Translations under genes and position numbers: made by a program
DNA from: Kutzneria sp. CA-103260
GTDB taxonomy: Bacteria > Actinomycetota > Actinomycetes > Mycobacteriales > Pseudonocardiaceae
Direction: 5' to 3'
Length of the DNA: 64,000 nucleotides
Assembly (NCBI RefSeq): GCF_018263855.1
Contig: NZ_CP073318.1
Location: 7,440,001-7,504,000 of the forward strand
Shown: piece by piece, positions 32,060-40,319 of the stretch
Layout of the letters: every line of letters begins with the position of its first letter
How positions within the stretch are numbered: the first letter of the stretch is position 1
The notes under the pieces: generated by a model
Told to the model about the DNA's origin: nothing
Databases searched by the model: none
Seen by the model: only the letters and a program-made list of their open reading frames with translations

Positions 32060-32695
32060 TCACACTTGCCCCATCGCAGTAGCGGTCACACACATCGACT
32101 CGTGTACGTCGGCGTGGTGGTACAGCGCACGCCCGTCGATCTTGATGCGCCGCCACTTCCGTTGGCTGGCAAGGCGGTAGACCGTGCCGGTGGACACCTG
32201 CCAGAGCTGGGCGATCTCGGACGCGCCGTACCAGTGCGCGGTTGATGTGTTCGCCCTTGCCAGCTGCAACCACATCTCCGAGCTCCACCTGTGCTGTTCA
32301 TCTTCACTGCAGCGGATCTCGGTCCGATGTGAGGCCCGGTCGGGGTGGACAAGGGCCCGCACCATGCCGATGCAGCCGTCCTTGGCGCAGGGTCCGAGCG
32401 GAATCACCCGCATCCGCATGGGATCGATCACCTGACGGGCCGCCCGCCGCAGCGCCGCAATCTCCTCCGCCGCTTCTGCGGCCGCCGGATGTTCGCTCAG
32501 CCAAGGCAGGTTCGCGGCCAAGAAGGAAACGAGGCCGCTGACATCGCGCCGGGGTCCTTGGATCCCCTGCTCTTCCACGATCAGCGCGGCCCAGGAGGCG
32601 AGGACGTCTTCGATGGTGCTCCGCGCGTCCGCCGCGGTCGCGTTGAACGGCATGTTGGGACACGGCTTCGAGGTGGCCACCCGCTCGCCGGGCAC
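32060..32695 (-). CDS. HTH excisionase-like DNA-binding protein (OvmZ-like)
   Basis: About 211 residues from GTG 32695; the N-terminus is uncertain because the frame stays open for about 25 more residues without a good start. A central helical region (VSGLVSFLAANLPWLSEHPA, then AAEEIAALRRAARQVIDP) and PCAKDGCIG with two cysteines match actinomycete OvmZ-like proteins. The C-terminus is an HTH_17-type domain (WYGASEIAQLWQVSTGTVYR, then LASQRKWRRIKIDG). Such proteins accompany integrative elements and are of unknown function. It probably marks a former mobile element here. Confidence 0.6.
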   Translation of the reverse strand: MPGERVATSKPCPNMPFNATAADARSTIEDVLASWAALIVEEQGIQGPRRDVSGLVSFLAANLPWLSEHPAAAEAAEEIAALRRAARQVIDPMRMRVIPLGPCAKDGCIGMVRALVHPDRASHRTEIRCSEDEQHRWSSEMWLQLARANTSTAHWYGASEIAQLWQVSTGTVYRLASQRKWRRIKIDGRALYHHADVHESMCVTATAMGQV

Positions 32696-32778
32696 GAACC
32701 GGGTCCAGTCCGACCCGCACGCCGTTATGAGCGGTAGCCGTCGCAGACACGGCGCGGGCCGTTATGGCGGGCCGGCGG

Positions 32779-33138
32779 TCAGGCCAGGTTGGGATTGTCG
32801 AGGATCCACAGCCATGTTCCATCTGGCTGCCTGCGCGCCACCTCGGCCGTGATCGGCCCGCCGTCGTGGGTGGTCGACGTCAGGGCGAGATCTCCCTGGA
32901 CCACCGTGAGGTTCTGCCGTCCGGGACGCAGCGAGACCGGAGCCGATGTCGCGTCCTTGTACGCCGCACGGATCTTGGCGTGTCCGATCGCGACACCGCC
33001 GCCGAACAGCGCCAGCACTGCGTCCGCTTCGTAGAGTTGCACGAGGCCTTCGACGTCGCCGTTGGTGAACCTCTCCAGGAACAGTTCGCTCAGCTGTGAC
33101 GGGTCGTGTGCCTTGCGCCGGTATTCAATGCCTGTCAT
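32779..33138 (-). CDS. SnoaL/NTF2-like domain protein
   Basis: 119 residues from ATG 33138. NTF2-like cone fold: ELFLERFTNGDVEGLVQLYE, then VAIGHAKIRAAYKDA and PDGTWLWILDNP. Members are small isomerases, hydrolases or scaffolds. It is the last gene of the minus-strand catabolic operon, 20 bp after the dehalogenase-like gene. Its role there is not visible. Confidence 0.8.
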   Translation of the reverse strand: MTGIEYRRKAHDPSQLSELFLERFTNGDVEGLVQLYEADAVLALFGGGVAIGHAKIRAAYKDATSAPVSLRPGRQNLTVVQGDLALTSTTHDGGPITAEVARRQPDGTWLWILDNPNLA

Positions 33139-33158
33139 TTTCGTTCACCACACTCTGT

Positions 33159-34031
33159 TCAGTCGATGTTGCGGACACGCTTGACGAAGTCGACGAGGGC
33201 GGCGGCGACCTCGACCGGACTGTCCTCCTGCAGGAAGTGCACTCCGGGGACGGTGACTTCGGTCTGATTGGGCCAGCTCCTGGCAAAGTCCAGCGCCGGC
33301 CCGATCAGGAGACTTCCCGGGTCACCGCGGACCAGCAACTTCGGTAGCGGGGACTGCGCCAGCCACGCCCCGTATCGCCGCATCGCCTCGATCGTGTAGT
33401 CGGGGCCTTCGCCGAGAATCGGGAGCTGACGAGGCCAGCTCAGGGTCGGCCGCCGCGATTCTCCCGGCGTGGCGAAGGGAGCACGGTAGACCGCCTTGTC
33501 CTCGGCCGAGAGCGACGTGCAGCCGAACATGACGTTTTCCAGAAAGAAGTTGTTCTCCAGCACCATCTCCTCCCCCGCCGGGGACCGGAAGCCCTGGAAG
33601 ATCGAGCGGAACTGCGGGTCGAAGTCGCGCCATTCGAGCGCGCTGACCATCGCCTCCATGTAGGCGATGCCGGCGACGCGGTCACGGTTGCGCTCGGCCC
33701 AGTCGAAACCCAGCGCCGAGCCCCAATCATGTAGGACGAGGATGACGTTTTCGGTCACGCCGAGCTTGTCCCATGCCGCGAACAGGAAGTCCCGGTGATC
33801 AAGGTAGGAATAGCTGTTGGGGCCGGAGTCCGCCACCTTGTCGGAGTCTCCCATCCCGAGCAGGTCGCAGGCGATCAGCCGGCCGTACCCCTCCAGGCTG
33901 GGGAGAATGTTGCGCCACAGGTGGGAGGATGTCGGGTTTCCGTGCGTGAAGACGATCGGATCGCCCTCGCCCCGCTCGACATAGGCCATCTTGTAGCCGT
34001 TGACGTCGACGTACTTCTTCTCGAGTGCCAT
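33159..34031 (-). CDS. dhaA: Haloalkane dehalogenase-like alpha/beta hydrolase
   Basis: 290 residues, very close to the HLD-II (LinB/DhaA) pattern along its whole length. HGNPTSSHLWRNI carries the halide-binding Asn. LHDWGSALGFDWAERN has the nucleophilic Asp followed by the halide-binding Trp. AYMEAMV holds the catalytic acid Glu, and GVHFLQEDSP the catalytic His. All five functional residues are present, so hydrolytic dehalogenation is likely. ATG 34031 lies 26 bp after the LLM oxidoreductase gene. Such enzymes turn haloalkanes into alcohols. The true substrate in this operon is unknown. Confidence 0.85.
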   Translation of the reverse strand: MALEKKYVDVNGYKMAYVERGEGDPIVFTHGNPTSSHLWRNILPSLEGYGRLIACDLLGMGDSDKVADSGPNSYSYLDHRDFLFAAWDKLGVTENVILVLHDWGSALGFDWAERNRDRVAGIAYMEAMVSALEWRDFDPQFRSIFQGFRSPAGEEMVLENNFFLENVMFGCTSLSAEDKAVYRAPFATPGESRRPTLSWPRQLPILGEGPDYTIEAMRRYGAWLAQSPLPKLLVRGDPGSLLIGPALDFARSWPNQTEVTVPGVHFLQEDSPVEVAAALVDFVKRVRNID

Positions 34032-34057
34032 GAGCCCTCTTCTCAACGATCAGAACC

Positions 34058-35029
34058 TCAGTCGAAGACCGCCGCGGCGAACGCCTCCAGCTCGCGGGGT
34101 ACGTCCGTGCTGGTCGGGGTGTAGGCGAACTCGGTCACGCCGAGTTCCTCAGCCGCGGCCAACCGCTCACGCAACTCCTTCGGTGTGAAGACCGAACCCT
34201 GCTCCTGCAGGAACTGCGTGGTCAGGAAACGGCGGTCACGATCACTCACGCCGATCAGGTGCTTGTCGTGGATCTGCAGGTGCCGGGTGGTCTCGTCGAT
34301 CTCGTCGTACGATTCCGCCCACTCGTGCGTGCCTGGCATGTACTGGAGCAGGCCCGACTCGTAGGCGAAGTGGAACGCCATGGCCGCCGCCGGGCCGGCG
34401 GAGGCCAGCACCCGCTCCGACGACGGATCCTCCCCTTCGTCGAGGACCGTTCCCATGAGCGCCAGCACGCTCACGTCGAAGCCGCCCACCGGATTCGGCG
34501 CACAGAACACCCCGTCGCCGATCTCGTGGCCGACCTGAATGCCTTTCGGTCCGGACACCGCGACCAACAGCGGCACCCTGATCGGCAGCCGGGCCCCGAA
34601 GTCGCCGTCGTGCAGGAGCTGGATGGTTTTCCCCTCCCACTGCGCCTGTTCGCCCGCCAGGAGGGCGCGCAGCACCTTGATGTATGCCGCGACGTCCGCC
34701 CATCGAACCGGCTTCTGGCCCAGCATGCGCCGCCCGGCGAAGCCGCTACCGATCGCGACGGACACTCGCTCCTGGCCGACCAGCGAGACGAGTGTCGAGA
34801 TGGCTGCGGCGTTCACCATCGGGTGTCGCAGCGCCGGGACAAGCACGCCCGGCCCGATGCCGATCCGTTCGGTGCGCTCCGCGGCCCTGGCGAGCTGCAT
34901 CCACACCTCCGAGTAGAGCGTCGGGGTGTCGCAGCAGAACGCCCTCGAATAGCCGAGCTGCTCGGCGATCCGGATGTACTCCGGCACCCGGTTGGAGGTG
35001 GTGAACTGGCAGGAGATCGTGAGTGGCAT
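34058..35029 (-). CDS. LLM-class F420/FMN-dependent oxidoreductase
   Basis: 323 residues, luciferase-like monooxygenase fold: RIAEQLGYSRAFCCDTPTLY, then RIGIGPGVLVPALRHP, ERVSVAIGSGFAGRRMLGQ and VAVSGPKGIQVGHEIGDGVF. In actinomycetes many such proteins use F420. GGAGAAGG precedes ATG 35029. It is the first gene after the IclR-type inverted repeat at 35142-35184, so it heads its own transcription unit with the dehalogenase and SnoaL-like genes. Substrate unknown. Confidence 0.85.
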   Translation of the reverse strand: MPLTISCQFTTSNRVPEYIRIAEQLGYSRAFCCDTPTLYSEVWMQLARAAERTERIGIGPGVLVPALRHPMVNAAAISTLVSLVGQERVSVAIGSGFAGRRMLGQKPVRWADVAAYIKVLRALLAGEQAQWEGKTIQLLHDGDFGARLPIRVPLLVAVSGPKGIQVGHEIGDGVFCAPNPVGGFDVSVLALMGTVLDEGEDPSSERVLASAGPAAAMAFHFAYESGLLQYMPGTHEWAESYDEIDETTRHLQIHDKHLIGVSDRDRRFLTTQFLQEQGSVFTPKELRERLAAAEELGVTEFAYTPTSTDVPRELEAFAAAVFD

Positions 35030-35141
35030 CGAGACCTTCTCCGAGGTTATGAGCCGACCGGTGCGGCTCGCTGTCAGCCGTGCCTTCCGAGGAAGCGTGG
35101 CCGCCGGCATGCGGCGGACATCGATCAACTCGGCGGCCTGA

Positions 35142-35184
35142 TTGAACTCTCAATATCACCATAGCAGAATGATTGAGAGTTCAA
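35142..35184. promoter_or_regulatory. Inverted repeat, probable IclR-regulator site
   Basis: TTGAACTCTCAAT (35142-35154) and ATTGAGAGTTCAA (35172-35184) are perfect 13-bp inverted arms with a 17-bp AT-rich spacer, upstream of the LLM gene. The box TTGAGAGTTCAA recurs as TTGAGAGTGCAA at 40204-40215 beside the IclR gene. Confidence 0.7.
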
Positions 35185-35217
35185 CAGCGCCTGCTGTGCC
35201 GCGGTGCGCGGCGGCGC

Positions 35218-36333
35218 TCAGGCCGAGTCGTGCAGCAGCACGGCTTTGACGGTCACACCGGCACGCGCGTCGGCCACCGCGTCGTTGATCTTCGCAAGCG
35301 GATAGGTTCGGACAAGGCGATCGAGCGGGAACCGACCGCGCCGGTACTGTGCGATGATGCGCGGAATGAGCGCAGCTGGCGCCTGATGCCCCATCACGGA
35401 TCCGGCGATCGTGCGGCCCCGCAACAAGTCGAACGCGTTGGCGCGGACCGAGGCGTCCTGCCCTGCGACGCCGAGGATCGAGGCGGTGCCGCGCGCGGCG
35501 AGCACCGCGATCGCGGTGGACATCGCGGTGGCGTCACCAGTGGACTCGACGCTGTAGTCGACGCCGGTCCCTCCCGTGAGGGTCATGATGGCGTCGTCGG
35601 TCGTAGTCTCGGCGGCGTTGACGACATCGGTGGCACCCAACGCCGACGCGAGTTCGAGTCGATGCGGGTGTCGGTCGACGGCGATGATGCGCCCAGCCCC
35701 GGCGACCGCCGCCGCCAACACGGCGGACATTCCGACCGTTCCCGTGCCGAGCACCGCAACTGTGCTACCGGCGTTGACACGTAAGGAGTTCCACACCGCG
35801 CCCGCGCCGGTCAGCACGCCGCAGCCCAGCGGCGCCAGGACCTCGTCCGGGATGTCGTCGTCCACGGCGACCAGTCCCTGCCGATGCGCCAGACCGTAGT
35901 TGGCGAACGAGGACTGCCCGAAGAAGTGGTCGTGCACGGGTGCACCGCTGGCATCGGTGAGACCGGTCGAGCCGTCGGCCCGCTGTGCGGCGAAATTCAA
36001 CGCTGCGTGGTCGGCACAGTAGGCCGGTTGCCCGTCAACACACGATGAGCACACACCACATGAGTCCACGCTGAGCACGACCCGCGTGCCTGGGGCGACA
36101 CCGGAGACCTGCGAACCCACTGCCTCGACGACGCCGACGCCCTCGTGCCCGGCCACCACTGGCAGCGGAGTGGGCAGACGGCCGGCAGCCACTTCCAGGT
36201 CGGTGTGGCACAGACCGCTGGCGGTAAACCGGATGAGCAGCTCATCCGGTCTGGGATCCGCCAGGTGGAGCGTCTCGACGGTGAAGTCGGACCGCCCGCG
36301 ACGTGCAACCGCCGCAGTGACGACATGTGGCAT
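35218..36333 (-). CDS. Zinc-dependent alcohol dehydrogenase
   Basis: 371 residues, MDR class III-like. Catalytic zinc ligands in GLCHTDLEV and AGHEGVGVV, structural zinc cysteines in DSCGVCSSCVDGQPAYC, and the NAD motif VAVLGTGTVGMSAV. The family oxidises alcohols, including aryl alcohols, with NAD. It lies 52 bp downstream of the defective-nucleophile hydrolase gene in the same direction. It probably oxidises an alcohol intermediate of the pathway. Confidence 0.9.
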   Translation of the reverse strand: MPHVVTAAVARRGRSDFTVETLHLADPRPDELLIRFTASGLCHTDLEVAAGRLPTPLPVVAGHEGVGVVEAVGSQVSGVAPGTRVVLSVDSCGVCSSCVDGQPAYCADHAALNFAAQRADGSTGLTDASGAPVHDHFFGQSSFANYGLAHRQGLVAVDDDIPDEVLAPLGCGVLTGAGAVWNSLRVNAGSTVAVLGTGTVGMSAVLAAAVAGAGRIIAVDRHPHRLELASALGATDVVNAAETTTDDAIMTLTGGTGVDYSVESTGDATAMSTAIAVLAARGTASILGVAGQDASVRANAFDLLRGRTIAGSVMGHQAPAALIPRIIAQYRRGRFPLDRLVRTYPLAKINDAVADARAGVTVKAVLLHDSA

Positions 36334-36385
36334 GGCCTTTCCTTACAGGCGAGGAGAAGTGACGCGAATGACGGCGTGTTCCGCG

Positions 36386-37276
36386 CTAGCGCCCGGGTTG
36401 TGTCACGTTTCGACATGCGGTCCGTAGCGCGTGGACGACCGCCGACACGCCGGGTTCGGCCAGCGTGATGGTGTAGTGGTTCACGGCGGGCAGGAAGGTT
36501 TCCCTGATCTGCGGCAGGTGGGTTCGGTACTCGTCCAGCAGTGCCTGGTTGATCAGGCCGGGCCGCTGGTTGAGCAGCCCGCCCTCGGCCCAGAGCAGCG
36601 TGATCGGCAGGTCCGTCAGCCCGAACGCGATCTCCCGGGTGGCAGCGTCGAACCGACCGTCGAGAAAGTCCTCCCGCACCGCCTGCTCCACGGTCCGAGA
36701 CACCAGCCCGTCAAGATCGTAGTCCACAAAGGACTCAATCGCGGCGTTCCAGGTGTTCGTCTCGGCGAAGGCCGGATGTCGTCGCCAGTACGCCCGATAG
36801 TCCTCTCGTGACGCGTACGTGCGACCCAGCCGACGCAGCGCCGGACCGAGGAACCGGTCGATGTAGCCGTCGATGTCGACTCCCACCGGCGCGGCGGGCG
36901 TCAGGCCGCCGTCAACCAGCACCACTTCGGCGACTGTGCTGCCACTGGCGAGGCGTTCGCAGACATAGCCGCCCATCGCGTGGCCCACGAGGACGGTCCG
37001 CCGTGGCTGGAAGGCGTCGATGACGGCCTGGACGTCCTCGGCATGACGGGCCAGTCCGTACGGTCCGGGGAGGCCGCTGCTACCGCCGCGGCCGCGCAGA
37101 TCCGGGGCGATGAATGTGACATCGCCGCACTGCGGGGCGACCGCCGACCAGATTCGGTGGGACATGGTCAGACCATGGATGGCGATCACCGCGACCTCCG
37201 GGGATACGCCGGCGTTCCAGATGGCCACCGTCAACGGTCCGCCCTTGACCGGGACCTCCACCAGATCGGGTGCCAT
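36386..37276 (-). CDS. Alpha/beta hydrolase homologue with Ser-to-Ala nucleophile change
   Basis: 296 residues from ATG 37276, 2 bp after the FAH-family gene's stop. The fold is clear: VIAIHGLTMSHRIWSAVAP, FIAPDLRGRGGSSG, then the nucleophile elbow VLVGHAMGGYVCERLA. The elbow should read GHSMGG, and the codon here is GCG (Ala). The acid region (LWAEGG) and AVNHYTITLAEPG with the His remain. It is therefore catalytically dead as a serine hydrolase, or uses another mechanism, for example cofactor-free dioxygenase or C-C lyase-like chemistry. The intact frame and its operon position argue against simple decay. Confidence 0.85.
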   Translation of the reverse strand: MAPDLVEVPVKGGPLTVAIWNAGVSPEVAVIAIHGLTMSHRIWSAVAPQCGDVTFIAPDLRGRGGSSGLPGPYGLARHAEDVQAVIDAFQPRRTVLVGHAMGGYVCERLASGSTVAEVVLVDGGLTPAAPVGVDIDGYIDRFLGPALRRLGRTYASREDYRAYWRRHPAFAETNTWNAAIESFVDYDLDGLVSRTVEQAVREDFLDGRFDAATREIAFGLTDLPITLLWAEGGLLNQRPGLINQALLDEYRTHLPQIRETFLPAVNHYTITLAEPGVSAVVHALRTACRNVTQPGR

Positions 37277-37278
37277 CG

Positions 37279-38187
37279 TCAACCCGTGATCACGGTCCGC
37301 TGACGGCCCAGCCGGGAGACCTCGACCTCCACGACGTCGCCCATCCGCAGCCAGGGATAGCGCTCCTCGCCGTGGGTGCCGGACAGCTCCAGGATGCACC
37401 CCGTCGCACAGGTTCCGGAGCCGATGACGTCGCCGGCCTTGATGACGGCGCCACTGGATTCGTACTCGACGAACTCCTCAAAGGAGTAGTGGATGTCGGC
37501 CAGGTTGCCACGGCTGTACTCGACGCCGTTGACCGACGCGGTCATCGCGAGATCAAAGGCCTTGCCCTGACGCACGTCGGCGAGTTCGTCGGGAGTGACG
37601 AGCATCGGTCCCACCGTGGTGCCGAAGTCCTTGCCCTTGTGCGGTCCCATCGACAGCACCATCTCGCGCCGTTGGACGTCGCGCGCGCTCCAGTCGTTCA
37701 TCACCATGTAGCCGGCGATGTAGGAGCCGGCCTGTTCCGCCTTGACGTCCCGGCCGTCCCGACCGACGACCGCGGCGACCTCCACCTCGTAGTCGAGCCG
37801 CTGGCAACCCGGCGGCACCGCCAGGTCCTCCGTGGGGCCCAGCATCGCGTGCGGGTTGGAGAAGTAGAAGATCGGCAACTCGAACCACACCGGATCCAGA
37901 TCCAGTCCCCGGCTTCGCCGCCCGGCGCGGGCGTGCTGTTCGAAGGCGTAGTGGTCACGGAACGCGCCCGGGTCGGGGATGGGAGGCATCACCCGCACAG
38001 CGGCCGGATCGGCGACGACATCAGGATCACGCAGTGCACGCTCACCCGCTGCGGCAAGCCGTTCGCCGTCGTCACCGAGCAACCCACGCAGGGTTTGCCC
38101 TGCGCCCAACAGGTGCAGCCGTTCCTCAGCCAGCACACCGGTGCGCACTTCGCCGCTCGATGGCAGCGCCACGGTCATCCATTTCAC
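37279..38187 (-). CDS. Fumarylacetoacetate hydrolase-family protein
   Basis: 302 residues from GTG 38187, which overlaps the dioxygenase stop (GTGA) and has GGGAG upstream. FAH fold: LDYEVEVAAVVGRDGRDV with metal-binding Glu residues, GYMVMNDWSARDVQRREM, KGKDFGTTVGPMLVTPDELA, and GDVIGSGTCATGC near the end. The family hydrolyses C-C bonds of diketo acids or tautomerises/decarboxylates oxo acids, with Mg2+. Directly after a ring-cleaving dioxygenase it most likely splits the ring-fission product. Confidence 0.9.
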   Translation of the reverse strand: MKWMTVALPSSGEVRTGVLAEERLHLLGAGQTLRGLLGDDGERLAAAGERALRDPDVVADPAAVRVMPPIPDPGAFRDHYAFEQHARAGRRSRGLDLDPVWFELPIFYFSNPHAMLGPTEDLAVPPGCQRLDYEVEVAAVVGRDGRDVKAEQAGSYIAGYMVMNDWSARDVQRREMVLSMGPHKGKDFGTTVGPMLVTPDELADVRQGKAFDLAMTASVNGVEYSRGNLADIHYSFEEFVEYESSGAVIKAGDVIGSGTCATGCILELSGTHGEERYPWLRMGDVVEVEVSRLGRQRTVITG

Positions 38188-39371
38188 GACGTGCTCCCGG
38201 CTCGGTGTCGCGCCCAACTCCACGCGTAGGACTCGTCCTCACAGCGGTCCGCCGACGCACACAGCTCCAGCGGCTGGAAGGTGTCAAGCATCAGGGCGTA
38301 CTCCTCGGTTCGCTCCTTGCCCAGCGACGCCTCCACAGCTCCCGGGTGCGGACCGTGGATGAAGCCGGACGGGTGCAGCGAGATCGACCCGGCCTCGATC
38401 GAGGAACCCTTCCGGGAGTTGAACTCACCGTCCACGTAGAACAAAACCTCGTCGCTGTCCACATTGGCGTGGCTGTACGGCGCGGGTATGGACAGCGGGT
38501 GGTAGTCGAACTTGCGCGGAACGAAAGCGCAGATGACCGCCCCGGGCGCCTCCAGGACCTGGTGCACCGGAGGTGGCTGGTGGATGCGGCCGGTGATGGG
38601 CTCGAACTCACGGATGTTCAGTGCGTACGGGTAGTTCCCGCCGTCCCATCCGACCACGTCGAACGGATGGTGCCCGTGGGTGAGCTGGGTCCAGCCGTTC
38701 CGTGTCCGCACAAGGATATCAGCGGGCTCGTCGGCGACCGTCAGAGGCTCGTCCGGGGATCGCAGGTCACGTTCGCAGTACGGGGCGTGTTCCAGGAACT
38801 GCCCGCGTGGCGACAGATACCGGCTGGGCGGGTGGATGTGACCACTGCCCAGTGCTTCGATCACCAACGCGCGCAACGGTTCGCCGGCATCGGGCACCCA
38901 GCGGTGGGTGGTGGCCGCCGGGATCACGACATAGTCGCCGCTGCGGACCGACAGCCGACCGAAGACCGTTTCCAGGGTGGCGGACCCGCTGGCGAGGAAC
39001 ACGCATTCGTCGCCGATCGCGTTGCGGTAGAGCGAGGAGGGCTGGTCCGCGGCGAAGTACGAGACCCGCACATCCGTGTTCGCCAGGAGCGCCTGCCGTC
39101 CGAGCACAGCGTCTGCCCCCGTGCCGTCGAGCTGACGAGTGCGGTAATGCCGTGGCAGCAGGGGATGGTTGGGACGGCTGATCGCCGTCGGACCATCGAC
39201 CCGTTCGCTGCGCAGGATCGACATCGGCGGATTCTCGTGGTAGAGCAGGGCCGAGTCGTCGGCGAACCCACCCAGGCCCATCAACTCCTCGTAGTACAGG
39301 GTTCCATCAGGTTGCCGGAACTGGGTATGCCGTTTCGGCGGCAGCTCACCGACCGCGCGGTAGTACGACAT
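38184..39371 (-). CDS. Homogentisate 1,2-dioxygenase-like enzyme
   Basis: 395 residues of the homogentisate dioxygenase (HmgA) cupin family: YRNAIGDECVFLASGSATLE, YVVIPAATTHRW, and the iron site region ANVDSDEVLFYVDGEF with SGFIHGPHPGAVEAS holding the His/Glu ligands. The enzyme opens a para-dihydroxylated ring using Fe2+ and O2. There is an FAH-family gene downstream but no maleylacetoacetate isomerase, and two hydrolases follow. The substrate may thus be a homogentisate analogue such as a substituted hydroquinone or gentisate-like compound (inference). Confidence 0.85.
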   Translation of the reverse strand: MSYYRAVGELPPKRHTQFRQPDGTLYYEELMGLGGFADDSALLYHENPPMSILRSERVDGPTAISRPNHPLLPRHYRTRQLDGTGADAVLGRQALLANTDVRVSYFAADQPSSLYRNAIGDECVFLASGSATLETVFGRLSVRSGDYVVIPAATTHRWVPDAGEPLRALVIEALGSGHIHPPSRYLSPRGQFLEHAPYCERDLRSPDEPLTVADEPADILVRTRNGWTQLTHGHHPFDVVGWDGGNYPYALNIREFEPITGRIHQPPPVHQVLEAPGAVICAFVPRKFDYHPLSIPAPYSHANVDSDEVLFYVDGEFNSRKGSSIEAGSISLHPSGFIHGPHPGAVEASLGKERTEEYALMLDTFQPLELCASADRCEDESYAWSWARHRAGSTS

Positions 39372-39401
39372 GGTGCTGCTCCTTCAGTGCTTCACAAGGA
39401 T

Positions 39402-40157
39402 TCAGTGCTCCACAAGGAACTTCTCGATTTCGGTGGCCAGCGTGACCGGCAGCTCGTCCATCGCGTAGTGGCCGGCATTGGGCAGTTCGACCAACTGGAC
39501 GTCCCGGTACCACTCGCCGTAGGTCGGTCTCATCACGGCCATGCTCATGGCCGGATCATGTTCGCCGACCAGGACCAGGACCGGAGTCTGACTCCCGACC
39601 ACCCGCTCATGGAAGTCCGTCCGGGCGAAGGCCATCAGGTAGTCGGCGAACGCCTGCCGGGTCGAGTGGTGCAGCGAGTGCTGGACCGTCGCGTCCAGCC
39701 ACACGTCACTAAGCCGGTTGCCCGTGCTGAAGTCGATGATCGCTCGACGGTTGTCGGCGCTGTCGGCCGCTCCGTCGAACAGTCGCCACAGATCGCCGTC
39801 CATCGGCACGCCGCTGGCGGGCACCGGCGAAATGCCGACCAGCGCACGGACGAGGTCTGGGGCCTGCAGCGCGACCTGTTGCATCACGCTGCCGCCCATC
39901 GAGTGGCCGATGACCGAGAACCGTTCGATGCCGAGTTCCCGGGCCATCGTGACGGTGTCGCTGGCGGCTTCCTCGATGGAGTGCACGCCCTCGACGTGCT
40001 TGCGGGTGCCGTAGCCGCGGTAGTCCATGAAGTAGTAGCTGAACCGCGCGCGATCCAGATGGGGCCAGAGCGGCGCCCACGCGGCGGCGGACCCAAACCA
40101 GCCATGCAGTACGAGCACCGCGTGGTCGCCGCTGCCGACGCGAGCCGCAAAGTCCAT
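39402..40157 (-). CDS. Alpha/beta hydrolase
   Basis: 251 residues from ATG 40157. VLVLHGWFGSAAAW oxyanion region, FSVIGHSMGGSVMQQVAL with an intact Ser, LVLVGEHDPAMSM with the acid and LPNAGHYAMDELPV with the His. It is the first gene of the catabolic operon, 163 bp from the divergent IclR gene; the promoter holds a TTGGTTG-N6-CAACCAA palindrome. It probably hydrolyses an ester or a C-C bond of the substrate or of an intermediate. Confidence 0.85.
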   Translation of the reverse strand: MDFAARVGSGDHAVLVLHGWFGSAAAWAPLWPHLDRARFSYYFMDYRGYGTRKHVEGVHSIEEAASDTVTMARELGIERFSVIGHSMGGSVMQQVALQAPDLVRALVGISPVPASGVPMDGDLWRLFDGAADSADNRRAIIDFSTGNRLSDVWLDATVQHSLHHSTRQAFADYLMAFARTDFHERVVGSQTPVLVLVGEHDPAMSMAVMRPTYGEWYRDVQLVELPNAGHYAMDELPVTLATEIEKFLVEH

Positions 40158-40199
40158 GGGGTGCAACTATCGCTCCTACTGTGTCAAAATCGCACTATC

Positions 40200-40219
40200 T
40201 TGGTTGAGAGTGCAACCAA
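40200..40219. promoter_or_regulatory. IclR-type operator in the divergent promoter
   Basis: TTGGTTG (40200-40206) and CAACCAA (40213-40219) form a perfect inverted repeat. Inside it TTGAGAGTGCAA (40204-40215) matches the boxes at 35142-35184. It is placed between the hydrolase operon and the IclR gene, as expected for autoregulation and operon control. Confidence 0.7.
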
Positions 40220-40319
40220 ACCAGCAGGGTGTCAAGGGGGGCGCTCAGGGATCGAGACCTTCGCGACACCACGCAGCACATAGAGAGCTATATTCGCTCC
40301 ACCGATCGAGGGAGTTGCT

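Noticed and set aside
38034..40283. 749-residue plus-strand frame across the dioxygenase and hydrolase genes
   Set aside because: It spans several well-supported minus-strand genes and shows no motif.
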